The notes: generated from the letters alone by a model not told the origin. A DNA stretch of 64,000 nt from Glaciecola sp048820975 (GCF_048820975.1 NZ_JBMEUF010000001.1:868001-932000); one strand, 5' to 3'; shown: positions 1 through 9,189, counted from the first letter of the stretch. Program-made: numbers and translations.

Positions 1-926
1 AAGTATGCGTTAATACGTGTTTCGTCAGGTACATAAGAGTAACCCAAACCAAAATCGAAGCCACAAGTACCTTCTTCAAAAGGCGTAAATGCTTGTAAAG
101 CCTCTATTGGGTTTGGATAACCACCAAATTCTTCACAGCCAGTTGGATCGATTATAGGCAAAGGACCAATAAAAAATGTACCTGGGTTCCCCAAAGCACT
201 AGTATCATCCTGAGGACGACTTAAGCGACGATCTGACAAGAACAGCGGTGAGCGATTAGTATAACTAATAGCGGCAATTACGCTGCCTTTATCACCCGTT
301 GCGCCCCATAAACCTTGCAAAATATGTTCTTTGTTGTCACCGTGAGCACCATCTTGATAATCGACCGTTATTTTTGCTCCGTCATATTCACGCTTAGTAA
401 TGAAGTTAACTACCCCAGCTACTGCGTCTGAGCCATATAAGGCTGAAGCCCCATCTTTTATAACCTCCATACGATCAATGGCAATCATAGGCACTAGAGA
501 GCTTGTGTCTACAAAGTTAAGGCCTTCGTTAGTAGGTTGCGAGTTAACTACTTGGCGGCGGTTATTCAGTAGCACCAAGGTAGATGCCACACCTAGCCCG
601 CGTAAATTTATATTTGAGGTACCCGCGGTAGCATTTTGCGTAAAGGCGTCAGGGTTATTTTCTGCACCCGAGTTGATGGTAAGCGTTTGTGTAATGTCAG
701 CTATATTTTTTGCACCAATAGAATCTATAGCGATACTATCTACAATAGCAAGTGGTGACGGTGATTCAAAATTTTCGCTACGGCGGACAAAACTTCCCGT
801 AACCATGATTAGTTCGACTTCAGAATCGTCTTCTGCTTCCTCTTGCGCATTAGCAAAAGAAGGTAAGGTGAGTAATTGTGATGCGACAAATGCGGCGATG
901 ACCGTCTTTTTTGCAGTAAACTTCAT
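1..926 (-). CDS. TonB-dependent receptor, N-terminal part (cut by window start)
   Basis: The frame is open from an ATG at 926 to the window edge, about 308 codons. The N-terminus is a signal peptide (MKFTAKKTVIAAFVASQLL, cleaved near SFANAQ). A plug domain follows, with the typical features: LIMVTGSF near the start, an NLRGLG segment, then IDRMEVIKDG and ALYGSDAVAGVVNFIT. These mark the TonB-dependent outer-membrane receptor family, which imports siderophores, vitamins, oligosaccharides or other large substrates using TonB/ExbBD energy. The barrel lies outside the window, so the substrate cannot be judged. The gene points away from the acyl-CoA genes and is separated from maoC by about 215 bp, so co-regulation with them is only a possibility. 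Confidence 0.9.
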   Translation of the reverse strand, partial: MKFTAKKTVIAAFVASQLLTLPSFANAQEEAEDDSEVELIMVTGSFVRRSENFESPSPLAIVDSIAIDSIGAKNIADITQTLTINSGAENNPDAFTQNATAGTSNINLRGLGVASTLVLLNNRRQVVNSQPTNEGLNFVDTSSLVPMIAIDRMEVIKDGASALYGSDAVAGVVNFITKREYDGAKITVDYQDGAHGDNKEHILQGLWGATGDKGSVIAAISYTNRSPLFLSDRRLSRPQDDTSALGNPGTFFIGPLPIIDPTGCEEFGGYPNPIEALQAFTPFEEGTCGFDFGLGYSYVPDETRINAY

Positions 927-1142
927 GTATTATCCCCAAAATATGACGTAGTCATTCAGATGCTTTAACCCTAAAGTTTTCTCGCATCCTCAACTACTAA
1001 AAGTGTGTTGACCTACTAAACTTTCCGTAAGCGTCACATGGATAGTAGGCTTTACACTTTCATTTGTAAATAAATTGTTATTTATTTGGTGGCATAAGTT
1101 AACAAGATGGTCTAACCAGTTAACATTTAGTCTAATATTTAC

Positions 1143-1586
1143 TTACGAAGGAATTATTAGTGTCATGAAAGTGCCTATTAAAGCGGGTTTGTCGCGCCCT
1201 TTTATAAGTACCTCACCTGCAAATTTATATAGGTTTCCGGTCGATTTACTTTCAATTTCTACTAAACTGAACTTATATTTAATTTCATCATTTACCCTAA
1301 CCGCTTCTATAAAACGTAAATTATCTAAACCATAATTGATCATTGTGGTGGTTTTAGGATCTACGGTAATTGAATCGGCGAATAATTTAGGCATTAAAGA
1401 CACTGTTAAAAATCCGTGTGCAATAGTGGATTTGTAAGGACTAAATTTTGCGCACTTTTCTGCGTCTAAATGAATCCATTGATGGTCACCGGTGGCAACG
1501 GCGAAGTCGTTAATTTGCGCTTGTGTAATTTGAAGATAATCTTCGTTTTCAATTGCGTCGCCCACAGATAATTGCGTAATATTCAT
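1143..1586 (-). CDS. MaoC-like (R)-specific enoyl-CoA hydratase
   Basis: 147 residues, a single hot-dog-fold MaoC domain. The hydratase-2 signature is visible: an FAVATGDHQWIHLD segment near residues 28-41 carries the catalytic Asp/His pair, followed by IAHGFLT. Members hydrate trans-2-enoyl-CoA to (R)-3-hydroxyacyl-CoA, linking beta-oxidation with PHA or other acyl pathways; the close subgroup is often labelled NodN-like. The ATG at 1586 has a good GGAAG ribosome site. The gene is divergent from the LysR gene at 1712, the usual layout for a LysR target. It lies beside acyl-CoA dehydrogenase and FadB-like genes, which supports a role in acyl-CoA breakdown. The substrate is unknown. Confidence 0.85.
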   Translation of the reverse strand: MNITQLSVGDAIENEDYLQITQAQINDFAVATGDHQWIHLDAEKCAKFSPYKSTIAHGFLTVSLMPKLFADSITVDPKTTTMINYGLDNLRFIEAVRVNDEIKYKFSLVEIESKSTGNLYKFAGEVLIKGRDKPALIGTFMTLIIPS

Positions 1587-1629
1587 GCTTTCTTCCCATA
1601 ATTTAAATTAATTCAAGGTAATTTGTACT

Positions 1630-1679
1630 ATTAATTTGATTAATACATCAACTCAACTATTATGTTAATAGAATATTAA
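1630..1679. promoter_or_regulatory. Candidate LysR operator pair in the maoC-lysR intergenic region
   Basis: Two inverted repeats of the same 6-3-6 form lie about 35 bp apart: ATTAAT-TTG-ATTAAT at 1630-1644 and TTAATA-GAA-TATTAA at 1665-1679. Each contains the T-N11-A core typical of LysR-type sites, and they lie between the divergent maoC-like and lysR starts. The region is AT-rich, so chance palindromes are possible; the matching geometry is the main support. Confidence 0.4.
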
Positions 1680-1711
1680 TAATAGTGATAGATTACTAAG
1701 GACCGCAGTAA

Positions 1712-2614
1712 ATGAATCTTCATAGAATCGATTTAAACCTTTTTGCCGTTTTTGACGCTATTTACACAGCTGGCAGCCTAACAAAAGCGGCTGATGTATT
1801 GTGTATTACGCAACCAGCGGTAAGTAACTCATTAGCAAGATTACGAGAAATGCTTAATGACCCTTTGTTTGTGCGAACAGGCCACTCAATGACACCTACC
1901 CCTGTTGCACAGAATATTATTGTTCCGGCTAGAGAAGCCTTAGGCTTGCTAAGAAAGAGTGTTCAGCAAAGCCATATATTCGAACCTGAAACTTCAACAA
2001 AGGCATTTAATTTTGCCAGCCGTGACTTACTAGAAGTAAGCATTATGCCCCGATTAATGGCTCGCTTACAAAACCTAGCTCCGAACATAACATTAACGAA
2101 CTACGAAATTAGCCGCCAAAAAGTAGTATCTTCTATGGCTAGCGGCAACTTAGACTTTTTCGCAGATGCTTCGACTTATAGTGATGTGCATTTGAAAAAG
2201 CAATGTATTGCCAAAGACCGCTTTGTAGTGCTGGCGCGTAAAAACCACCCGGTTATTCAAAATGACATAACGATGGATAATTTTACGAAGCTTGGTCATA
2301 TTAATGTATCAAATAGAATGACTGGCGCTGGCCCCATTGATATTGCACTTGATAAACTCGGCGAAAAACGCAAAGTAGTAATGCGTGGGCAGCACTTTTT
2401 AGCAGTACCCAGTACGCTTGCCAAAACAGATTTAATAGCGTGTATGCCATACCATTTAGCTAAGCACTACGATTTAGCCATGTATGAGTTACCCTTTGAT
2501 ATTCCGCCAATTGAATACTTCTTATATTGGCATTTGAGTGCAGATCACGATGCGGCACATCAGTGGATGAGAGAGCAAATAGCGGAAGTGGCAAAAAATT
2601 ATAATCCAAGCTAA
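1712..2614 (+). CDS. LysR-family transcriptional regulator
   Basis: 300 residues. The N-terminal winged helix-turn-helix is clear: LNLFAVFDAIYTAGSLTKAAD, then LCITQPAVSNSLARLREMLNDPLFVR (residues about 8-53). It is followed by a periplasmic-binding-like effector domain. The N-terminus resembles the NodD/LeuO/NahR-type branch (HRIDLNLFAVFDA). It is transcribed away from the MaoC hydratase and probably controls that gene and perhaps the acyl-CoA cluster, with an acyl-type effector as a guess. The ATG at 1712 is preceded by AAGGA. A strong terminator follows at 2661-2688. Confidence 0.9.
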   Translation: MNLHRIDLNLFAVFDAIYTAGSLTKAADVLCITQPAVSNSLARLREMLNDPLFVRTGHSMTPTPVAQNIIVPAREALGLLRKSVQQSHIFEPETSTKAFNFASRDLLEVSIMPRLMARLQNLAPNITLTNYEISRQKVVSSMASGNLDFFADASTYSDVHLKKQCIAKDRFVVLARKNHPVIQNDITMDNFTKLGHINVSNRMTGAGPIDIALDKLGEKRKVVMRGQHFLAVPSTLAKTDLIACMPYHLAKHYDLAMYELPFDIPPIEYFLYWHLSADHDAAHQWMREQIAEVAKNYNPS

Positions 2615-2660
2615 GCACACGTTTAATTTAGTTTTAGTTTAAACCGCTAATATAAACATT

Positions 2661-2688
2661 AAAAAAGCGAGCATATGCTCGCTTTTTT
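2661..2688. terminator. Bidirectional rho-independent terminator
   Basis: The stem GCGAGCATATGCTCGC is flanked by six A on the left and seven T on the right. It can therefore stop the lysR transcript from the left and the acyl-CoA dehydrogenase transcript (ending at 2707) from the right. Confidence 0.85.
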
Positions 2689-2706
2689 TGTGGTGAGTTT
2701 AACTTA

Positions 2707-4506
2707 TTAACCTACTTTAAATAAGTCTTCACTCATAGCCATTAGGTTTTCTGAACCACTGTGGATTGATGAAACTAACGAGCGAGTGCGGGTAAGAATA
2801 CGATCAAAATAGAACTTAGCCGTATGAATTTTAGCTTGATAGAACGCTTCGTCATTTGTGCCTTCATCTAGCTTTTGTTGCGCTACAACGGCCATTTGCA
2901 ACCAGAAATACCCAACGGTTACATAGCCTGAGTACATCAAGTAATCAACTGACGCTGCGCCTAGCTCATCTGGATTTTTAGCTGCCGACATGCCAATGTC
3001 TTTGGTAAGTTGTAACCACTCATCAACATGTGAATCAATCGCATTGGTCCATGCTTTAAACTGTGATTCGTCACGTACTTTTGCACAATATGTTTTGATC
3101 TCTTGTGCAAAAATATTTAGCAGTTCGCCATTAGAACCCATAATTTTACGAGCAAGTAAGTCAATTGCTTGGATTCCGGTAGTTCCCTCATACATAGTAC
3201 AAATTCGCGTATCGCGTGCTAATTGCTCCATACCCCATTCAGCAATGTAGCCATGACCACCATATACTTGCATGCCATAACTTGTCGCTTCCTGAGCAGT
3301 TTCAGTTAAAAAAGCTTTAACAATGGGCGTTAGCAAAGCAAGTTTAGATTCTGCTAACTTGCTCTCAGCTTCGTCTTTACTATAGCTTGTTACATCAACT
3401 AGCTTCATACAATAGTTGGCTAATGCTCTATTGCCCTCAGCAAATGACTTTTGAGTAAGTAGCATGCGGCGTACGTCAGGGTGAACAATAATAGGATCCG
3501 CTGGGCCTTCAGGGTTTTTAACACCTGACATTGAACGAAATTGTACGCGGTCTTGCGCGTATGCTAATGCCCCTTGAAATGCAGCTTCGGTAGCTGATAA
3601 ACCTTCAACACCGGTACCAATACGAGCAACATTCATGAAAGTAAACATACAGTTTAAGCCACGGTTCGCCTGGCCAATTAAGTGCGCTTTAGCACCATCA
3701 AAATTCATTACGCATGTAGCGCTGCCTTTTATCCCCATTTTGTGTTCAATCGAACCACATTTAACAGAGTTTCTATCAGCCACATTTCCTTGTTCGTCAA
3801 GGTTGTACTTAGGTACTATAAACAGAGATATACCTTTAGTTCCTGCTGGTGCATCAGGCAATCTAGCCAATACAATATGAATGATGTTATCAGACATATC
3901 GTGCTCACCGGCCGAAATAAATATTTTAGTCCCTGTAACGCTGTAGCTGCCGTCTGCATTTGGCTCGGCTTTACACTTAAGCATGCCTAAATCAGAACCA
4001 CAATGCGGTTCGGTTAAACACATTGTGCCGGTCCACGAACCTTCAATGAGTTTGTCTAAAAACAAATCTTGTTGCTCTTTGGTACCATGGCCTTTCAAGG
4101 TCTCGATACAACCTTGGCTTAAGCCTGGATACATTGCCCAAGAGTGATTCGAACCTGAAAACCATTCTGCTATACATGTAGCTAGGGAATATGGAAGACC
4201 TTGCCCGCCAATGCTCTCCGGATGAGACATTGAAGGCCAACCGCCCTCAACGTATTGTGCGTAGGCTTCTTTAAAACCTGTAGGCGTAGTTACTACGCCA
4301 TCATCTATTTTACAACCTTCTTGATCCCCAATTGCGTTGATAGGAGCTAGAATATTGTTAGAGAATTTACCCGCTTCGGTAAATATCGCTTTGACAAGAT
4401 CTTCACTCACTTCATCAAAACCTAAACGCTCGTAATGTGACTGCATTTGCAATAACTCTTGTGTTACGAACAAAGTGTCTCTTTCAGGGGCTTTATAATT
4501 TTGCAT
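2707..4506 (-). CDS. Acyl-CoA dehydrogenase, long form (DmdC-like, with C-terminal extension)
   Basis: 599 residues, the length of the acyl-CoA dehydrogenase branch with extra N- and C-terminal domains, which includes 3-methylmercaptopropionyl-CoA dehydrogenase DmdC and many fatty acyl-CoA dehydrogenases. The FAD-binding core is visible: MCLTEPHCGSDLG, then GTKIFISAGEHD, then YGGHGYIAEWGMEQLARD. MYEGTTGIQ near residue 440 carries the probable catalytic Glu. It oxidises acyl-CoA to 2-enoyl-CoA, passing electrons to ETF. The FadB-like gene lies 34 bp upstream on the same strand, so the two form an operon covering the first three steps of beta-oxidation. The family name does not fix the chain length or the substrate; DMSP catabolism is possible but unproven. 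Confidence 0.88.
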   Translation of the reverse strand: MQNYKAPERDTLFVTQELLQMQSHYERLGFDEVSEDLVKAIFTEAGKFSNNILAPINAIGDQEGCKIDDGVVTTPTGFKEAYAQYVEGGWPSMSHPESIGGQGLPYSLATCIAEWFSGSNHSWAMYPGLSQGCIETLKGHGTKEQQDLFLDKLIEGSWTGTMCLTEPHCGSDLGMLKCKAEPNADGSYSVTGTKIFISAGEHDMSDNIIHIVLARLPDAPAGTKGISLFIVPKYNLDEQGNVADRNSVKCGSIEHKMGIKGSATCVMNFDGAKAHLIGQANRGLNCMFTFMNVARIGTGVEGLSATEAAFQGALAYAQDRVQFRSMSGVKNPEGPADPIIVHPDVRRMLLTQKSFAEGNRALANYCMKLVDVTSYSKDEAESKLAESKLALLTPIVKAFLTETAQEATSYGMQVYGGHGYIAEWGMEQLARDTRICTMYEGTTGIQAIDLLARKIMGSNGELLNIFAQEIKTYCAKVRDESQFKAWTNAIDSHVDEWLQLTKDIGMSAAKNPDELGAASVDYLMYSGYVTVGYFWLQMAVVAQQKLDEGTNDEAFYQAKIHTAKFYFDRILTRTRSLVSSIHSGSENLMAMSEDLFKVG

Positions 4507-4540
4507 AGTTTATACCTATTTTTAATTTTACAATTGCTAC

Positions 4541-6643
4541 TTAAGCCTTGTGGCTAGCAAAGGTTTCATTTTTATTTGCTAATTCAACTAACAAAGGTGA
4601 CGGTGTAAACCAGTGTTTACCATAATCACCAAAAGCTGATTCATAATACTTCATGCGCTCTACAATTTTGCTAAGGCCAATCTCGTCTGCGTACTGCATT
4701 GGGCCGCCTTTATGTACAGGGAAACCGTAGCCATAAACATAAATTACGTCTATGTCACTTGAACGTTGTGCTATACCTTCCATCAGGATGTTAGCGCCTT
4801 CGTTTATAAGTGGATAAATACAACGTTCCACTATTTCTTCGTCAGATATGTCGCGTTGCTCAATACCAAGTTCATCAGCTTTGCGTTTAGCAATATCCAT
4901 GATGCTAGGGTCAAAAATGGGCTGACGACTACCTTTCTCGTATAAATAAACGCCTTTACCGGCTTTTAAGCCAACACGACCTGCTTCAACCAATTCATCA
5001 GCAATAGTGCAATATGATGGGTCATGGGCAATAAATTCTATGCGCGATTGCCTTACAAAATAACCAATATCTAAACCGGCCATGTCACCCATAGTAAAAG
5101 GCCCCATAGGCAAACCAAAGTCATAAATGATTTTATCAATGCGCTCAGGGCTAACGCCTTCAAGTACCAGCCTGTTGGCTTCACGTGAATACACTTCAAT
5201 CATTCTATTCCCAACAAAACCGAAGCATACGCCTACTAGTACACCCACTTTACGAATCGTTTTAGACAGCACCATTGAGGTTTTAATGACATCATTAGCC
5301 GTATGTTTACTACGCACAATTTCTAACAGCTTCATTACATTAGCCGGTGAGAAGAAATGTAAGCCTATTACATCTTGCGGACGCGAAGTACATTCTGCAA
5401 TTTCATCAACATCTAGGGTAGACGTGTTACTCGCTAAAATAGCACCTGGTTTACATACTTTATCAAGCGCTTCGAATACGGCTTTTTTAACTTCCATTTT
5501 TTCAAACACCGCTTCAATAACTAGGTCAACATCGCCCAAATCATCATAAGAAGTCGTGCCGGTTAGCAATGACATTCTTTGCTCAACTTGTTCTTGTGTT
5601 AACTTGCCTTTCTTCGCTGAATTTTCATAATTTTTACGAATTAACGCTAGGCCTTTGTCTAATGCAGCCTGCTCCAATTCTAAAATAACTACAGGGAGAC
5701 CAACATTTGCAAAATTCATTGCAATGCCGCCGCCCATTGTTCCGCCACCAATTATTCCTACTTTTTTAATATCGCGTACTGGTGTGTCTTTAGGAATAGA
5801 AGGAACAGAAGCAGCCGCGCGTTCGGCAAAGAAGAAGTGTTGTTGTGCTCTGGCTTGAGGCGTTTTCATGCATTGCATGAATAAGCGCCCTTCTTCTTTA
5901 AGACCCTCGTCAAATGGAATTGTAAATGCTGCTTTCACAGCCTCTACGCATTTAAGCGGCGCAAAAAACCCTCTTGCTTGTTTTGCTGTTTGTGCGCTAG
6001 TTTGTGAAAACATTTCTTCTAATTGCGGTGTCATTTCAAGTGCCACGTTACACGTTGCTGGGATATTTTTTCCTGCTGCGTCTTTTGCTAAATTTACCGC
6101 AGTACTTAACAATGCTTCTGGTGATACAAGCGAAGTAAACAAACCCTGCAACAATTCAACTTTGGTAGGTGCCCCGGTTACAATCATCTGTAAGGCTAGT
6201 TCTGGCGCGACTAATCGAGGGAGTCGCTGCGTTCCGCCAGCACCAGGTAGAATTCCTAAATGCACTTCAGGCAATCCCACTTTATTTTTCGCTACGCTAA
6301 CTCGATAATGACAAGCTAGTGCTAGTTCCAAGCCGCCTCCGAACGCGCCGCCATTTAAAGCTGCTACAACGGGCTTGGTGCTTCCTTCAACAACGGCTAG
6401 TACTTCTGGCAACATAGGAGATAAGTCACCGCCGGAGAACTCAGAAATATCAGCCCCTGCACTAAACAACGCTAATTCACTACATATAACAATACCAACA
6501 ACAGAGTCGTCATTTAACGCTGCATTCATTGCTTCAATCACACCAACTCTAACAGCCTTTGACAAAGCGTTAACGGGCTTGCTTGCTAAACTTATAATAC
6601 AAACGCCATCTTGTACCGTGTGTTTTATGACATTATTCGACAT
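4541..6643 (-). CDS. Bifunctional enoyl-CoA hydratase / 3-hydroxyacyl-CoA dehydrogenase (FadB/FadJ-like)
   Basis: 700 residues. The N-terminal crotonase domain (about 1-190) has the oxyanion segment FSAGADI and both likely catalytic Glu residues, in GGGLELALACH and GLPEVHLGILPGAGGTQR. The dehydrogenase NAD-binding domain starts near residue 290 (VGIIGGGTMGGGIAM). Catalytic His lies in GLHFFSPA, and a duplicated C-terminal 3HCDH domain ends the protein. It hydrates 2-enoyl-CoA and oxidises the product to 3-ketoacyl-CoA. It resembles the shorter, peroxisomal-type multifunctional enzyme more than the E. coli FadBA alpha subunit. No thiolase lies beside it in the window. It probably starts an operon with the downstream acyl-CoA dehydrogenase. 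Confidence 0.9.
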   Translation of the reverse strand: MSNNVIKHTVQDGVCIISLASKPVNALSKAVRVGVIEAMNAALNDDSVVGIVICSELALFSAGADISEFSGGDLSPMLPEVLAVVEGSTKPVVAALNGGAFGGGLELALACHYRVSVAKNKVGLPEVHLGILPGAGGTQRLPRLVAPELALQMIVTGAPTKVELLQGLFTSLVSPEALLSTAVNLAKDAAGKNIPATCNVALEMTPQLEEMFSQTSAQTAKQARGFFAPLKCVEAVKAAFTIPFDEGLKEEGRLFMQCMKTPQARAQQHFFFAERAAASVPSIPKDTPVRDIKKVGIIGGGTMGGGIAMNFANVGLPVVILELEQAALDKGLALIRKNYENSAKKGKLTQEQVEQRMSLLTGTTSYDDLGDVDLVIEAVFEKMEVKKAVFEALDKVCKPGAILASNTSTLDVDEIAECTSRPQDVIGLHFFSPANVMKLLEIVRSKHTANDVIKTSMVLSKTIRKVGVLVGVCFGFVGNRMIEVYSREANRLVLEGVSPERIDKIIYDFGLPMGPFTMGDMAGLDIGYFVRQSRIEFIAHDPSYCTIADELVEAGRVGLKAGKGVYLYEKGSRQPIFDPSIMDIAKRKADELGIEQRDISDEEIVERCIYPLINEGANILMEGIAQRSSDIDVIYVYGYGFPVHKGGPMQYADEIGLSKIVERMKYYESAFGDYGKHWFTPSPLLVELANKNETFASHKA

Positions 6644-6804
6644 GTAAATTACCTATTTATATAGTTGATAAGAAAATGTTAAAACACTTAGCACGTTCTC
6701 ACTAATTTATTGCTGTTATATTGCTGAATAAGCAGTTTTGATTAACCATTGAAAACACGCATAAATGGCGCTTAGCGCTTATTAGAATCTATTCAGATAA
6801 ATTA

Positions 6805-6832
6805 TTGATCTTTCTATCGTTAGAACTATACT
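6805..6832 (+). promoter_or_regulatory. Putative sigma-70 promoter of the hydrolase-SDR operon
   Basis: TTGATC at 6805-6810 and TATACT at 6827-6832, spaced by 16 bases, lie about 40 bp before the hydrolase start. The divergent FadB-like gene starts at 6643, so this 230-bp region must hold promoters in both directions. Confidence 0.45.
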
Positions 6833-6873
6833 ATGTTAAATCATTGTTAAAAATTAGTGCTAAAAAATAACTT

Positions 6874-7818
6874 ATGAAAATATTGCGTACACCGATTACT
6901 CAATTCAAAGATCTACCCGGCTTTAGCTTTCAAGAAAATTACATAAATGTAGGCCCCACCGAAGTGCTGGACGACAAGAAAGTAAGCCACGCTTTTGACA
7001 CATTGAAAATGCACTATATTGATTACGGACCAAAAGATGCGCCAGTAATATTAATGCTGCATGGCGAGCCCAGTTGGAGTTATTTATACAGGGATATGAT
7101 AACCCTAGCGGAGATGCAAGGCCTACGGGTAATAGCACCTGACCTTATTGGCTTTGGTAAGTCAGATAAATTTGATGAGCAAGCGGCGTATACTTATGCA
7201 AGCCATTTAGATTGGTTAAGCAAGTTTTTAGAAAAGTTAAACATAAGTGAATATCATTTATTTTGCCAAGACTGGGGGGGACTGTTAGGTTTACGCTTGG
7301 TAGCGGCTAAGCCCCACATGTTTAAAAGTGTAATTGCGGCCAACACTATGCTTCCTACTGGTGAACATAATGCGCCTGAAGCGTTTTTCGAATGGCAAGA
7401 ATATTCACAATCTACAGATAACTTTGACATTGGAAGTATTTTACAAAGGGCAACGCAAAGTAATTTAATCGAAGAAACCGTTAACGCGTATAACGCGCCT
7501 TTTCCCGATGAATCATATAAAGCTGCTGCACGTAAGTTTCCAATGTTAGTGCCTACATCAATTAATGATCCCGAATCGCAAAATAATATTAATGCGTGGA
7601 AAATATTGAGCCAGTTTGAGAAACCTTTTTTAACCTTGTTTAGCGACAACGACCCGGTAACAAAAGGGGGAGAGAAGATTTTTCAAAAGCTAGTACCCGG
7701 ATGTGTAGGGCAAGCACATAAAATAATGAAAAATGGCGGCCATTTTCTTCAAGAAGATTGTGCTGAAGAGTTAATGCGAGAAATCGTAGTGTTTATTAAA
7801 AGGCAGTATAATGGATAA
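6874..7818 (+). CDS. Alpha/beta hydrolase, haloalkane dehalogenase-like
   Basis: 314 residues. It matches the DhlA-type haloalkane dehalogenase subfamily: LHGEPSWSYLYRDMI near residue 64 (oxyanion-hole region), APDLIGFGKSDK, and CQDWGGLLGL near residue 130. In that last motif the Asp is the nucleophile and the next Trp the expected halide-binding residue. The acid Asp may lie in LFSDNDPVT, and the catalytic His is in GGHFLQED near residue 290. Members cleave C-halogen bonds hydrolytically, but related marine proteins often have unknown natural substrates. The stop overlaps the next gene by 8 bp, indicating translational coupling with the SDR. No clear Shine-Dalgarno precedes the ATG at 6874. 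Confidence 0.82.
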   Translation: MKILRTPITQFKDLPGFSFQENYINVGPTEVLDDKKVSHAFDTLKMHYIDYGPKDAPVILMLHGEPSWSYLYRDMITLAEMQGLRVIAPDLIGFGKSDKFDEQAAYTYASHLDWLSKFLEKLNISEYHLFCQDWGGLLGLRLVAAKPHMFKSVIAANTMLPTGEHNAPEAFFEWQEYSQSTDNFDIGSILQRATQSNLIEETVNAYNAPFPDESYKAAARKFPMLVPTSINDPESQNNINAWKILSQFEKPFLTLFSDNDPVTKGGEKIFQKLVPGCVGQAHKIMKNGGHFLQEDCAEELMREIVVFIKRQYNG

Positions 7819-8575
7819 GTTATTAAATTTTGAAGATCAAGTAGCAATAATCACTGGCGCGGCAAGTGGATTTGGTAAGGCTCTCGCAATAGCGTTAAAC
7901 CAAAGAGGATGTTCACTGGTCTTAAGCGATATCAATTTAGCTGGGCTTGAAGAAACTAAAAATGCATTAGAACATCCTAACAACTGCGTGATTCAAGAAG
8001 GGAATGTAGCTCAAGAATCATCTAGTGATTCCTTAGTTAAAACGGCTATTGCAAAGTTTGGAAAATTAACTATTGCCGTAAATAACGCGGGCATAGCCCA
8101 CCCACAAGCACCAAGCCATGAACTCACTGAAAGCATGTTTGACCAGCAATTTGATGTAAACGTTAAAGGCGTAGCTTTTGGCATGAAATACCAAATTCCT
8201 GCAATGCTAAAATCAGGAAGCGGTCACGTATTAAATGTAAGCTCTTTAGCCGGTATTGGAGGCGCTCCAAAAGGCGGTGCTTATTCAGCAGCTAAACATG
8301 CTGTTGTAGGTTTAACACGCACCGCGGCTGTTGAGTACGCTCGATACAATGTCCGTACAAATGCGATTTGTCCTTTTTTCAGCCCTACCGATATTATGAA
8401 AATTGAAGGTTTGGAGAGTGAAGAAGATAAACGCAAATTAGGAGCTGGCAGCCCTATGAAAAGAATCAGCAACATTGATGAAATCGTTAACGTTATGGTG
8501 TTAATGCTATCTCCGGGTAATTCGTTCATGAATGGCCAAACAATCGCAGTTGATGGTGGTGTTACTGCCTGGTAG
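7811..8575 (+). CDS. Short-chain dehydrogenase/reductase (SDR)
   Basis: 254 residues, classical SDR. The TGxxxGxG cofactor motif is ITGAASGFGKAL near residue 15, NNAGIA lies near residue 90, and the catalytic Ser...Tyr-x-x-x-Lys is in VSSLAG and YSAAKHAV. The C-terminal NGQTIAVDGG is typical of 3-oxoacyl reductase or 3-hydroxyacyl dehydrogenase relatives. An Asp after the second strand (LSDINLAG) suggests NAD(H) rather than NADP(H). It overlaps the dehalogenase-like gene by 8 bp, so it may oxidise the alcohol that enzyme releases; this is inferred from context only. Confidence 0.88.
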   Translation: MDKLLNFEDQVAIITGAASGFGKALAIALNQRGCSLVLSDINLAGLEETKNALEHPNNCVIQEGNVAQESSSDSLVKTAIAKFGKLTIAVNNAGIAHPQAPSHELTESMFDQQFDVNVKGVAFGMKYQIPAMLKSGSGHVLNVSSLAGIGGAPKGGAYSAAKHAVVGLTRTAAVEYARYNVRTNAICPFFSPTDIMKIEGLESEEDKRKLGAGSPMKRISNIDEIVNVMVLMLSPGNSFMNGQTIAVDGGVTAW

Positions 8576-8707
8576 TTTTATAGAACGCATTGAGTCAATA
8601 CCATTGAGTGTATATTGAGTCATACTTAAGTATTGTTCGATGCGCTTTAAACCTTCTATTTTTGATGTATCTTCAATCCCGTACTTAAAACGGTTTGGAG
8701 AAATAAC

Positions 8708-9100
8708 ATGTTGAAAAAATTATTTACCTCATCTTTTATCACGCTAGCGGTATTAGCAGCTAATCCAGTTAAAGCTGACGTTGCTGAATCATTAGCAAAC
8801 ATTTGTGCAATAGTTAAAGCAAATGACAAAGGTGAACTTAGAAAAAAAATGAAATCTGTTCGTTCTGAATTTGATTTAAAATTACGCGACTATTACAACG
8901 GCATTAGCTGTGGTGGTGAAAGCCTTATACGCGTCGCTATTTTAAACGACGCTGTAGATGCAGGCACTTTGTTGGTGAAAAAAATGCCAAAAAAGCACTT
9001 AGCAAAACCTGAACAAGACGGTAAAACATTGCAAGCTTGGATCAGTGAAAATGGATTGAATGAAAACGCTGTAGCAAAAGTAGTAGCGGAAAGAATTTAA
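8708..9100 (+). CDS. Small secreted DUF3718-type protein
   Basis: 130 residues with a clear signal peptide (MLKKLFTSSFITLAVLAANPVKA). The mature part has two Cys (NICAIV and GISCGGESL) and the pattern ELRKKMKS...LRDYYNGISC, which I recognise as DUF3718, a small periplasmic family common in Alteromonadales with no known function. GGAG lies a good distance before the ATG. A strong terminator follows, so it is probably a monocistronic gene unrelated to its catabolic neighbours. Confidence 0.75.
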   Translation: MLKKLFTSSFITLAVLAANPVKADVAESLANICAIVKANDKGELRKKMKSVRSEFDLKLRDYYNGISCGGESLIRVAILNDAVDAGTLLVKKMPKKHLAKPEQDGKTLQAWISENGLNENAVAKVVAERI

Positions 9101-9156
9101 GTTTTATGTTGTTGATAACCAGTTCAACATGGTAGGCAAAGGCAGCTTTGCCATTT

Positions 9157-9189
9157 AATGACCTCCTTCGCCGGAGGTCATTTTTTTTG
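9157..9189. terminator. Rho-independent terminator after the DUF3718 gene
   Basis: A perfect 10-bp stem (AATGACCTCC / GGAGGTCATT, arms 9157-9166 and 9173-9182) with a 6-base loop is followed by a run of T. It also lies just beyond the end of the convergent gene ending at 9208. Confidence 0.85.

Noticed and set aside
400..951. 183-codon plus-strand open frame
   Set aside because: It is antisense to the TonB-dependent receptor, whose signal peptide and plug motifs are on the other strand.
5127..6308. Plus-strand open frames opposite the FadB-like gene
   Set aside because: They have no ribosome sites and shadow a well-conserved enzyme.
6768..6778. GCGCT-T-AGCGC palindrome between the FadB-like and hydrolase genes
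   Set aside because: Only 5-bp arms, no match to a known fatty-acid regulator site and no second copy noticed.
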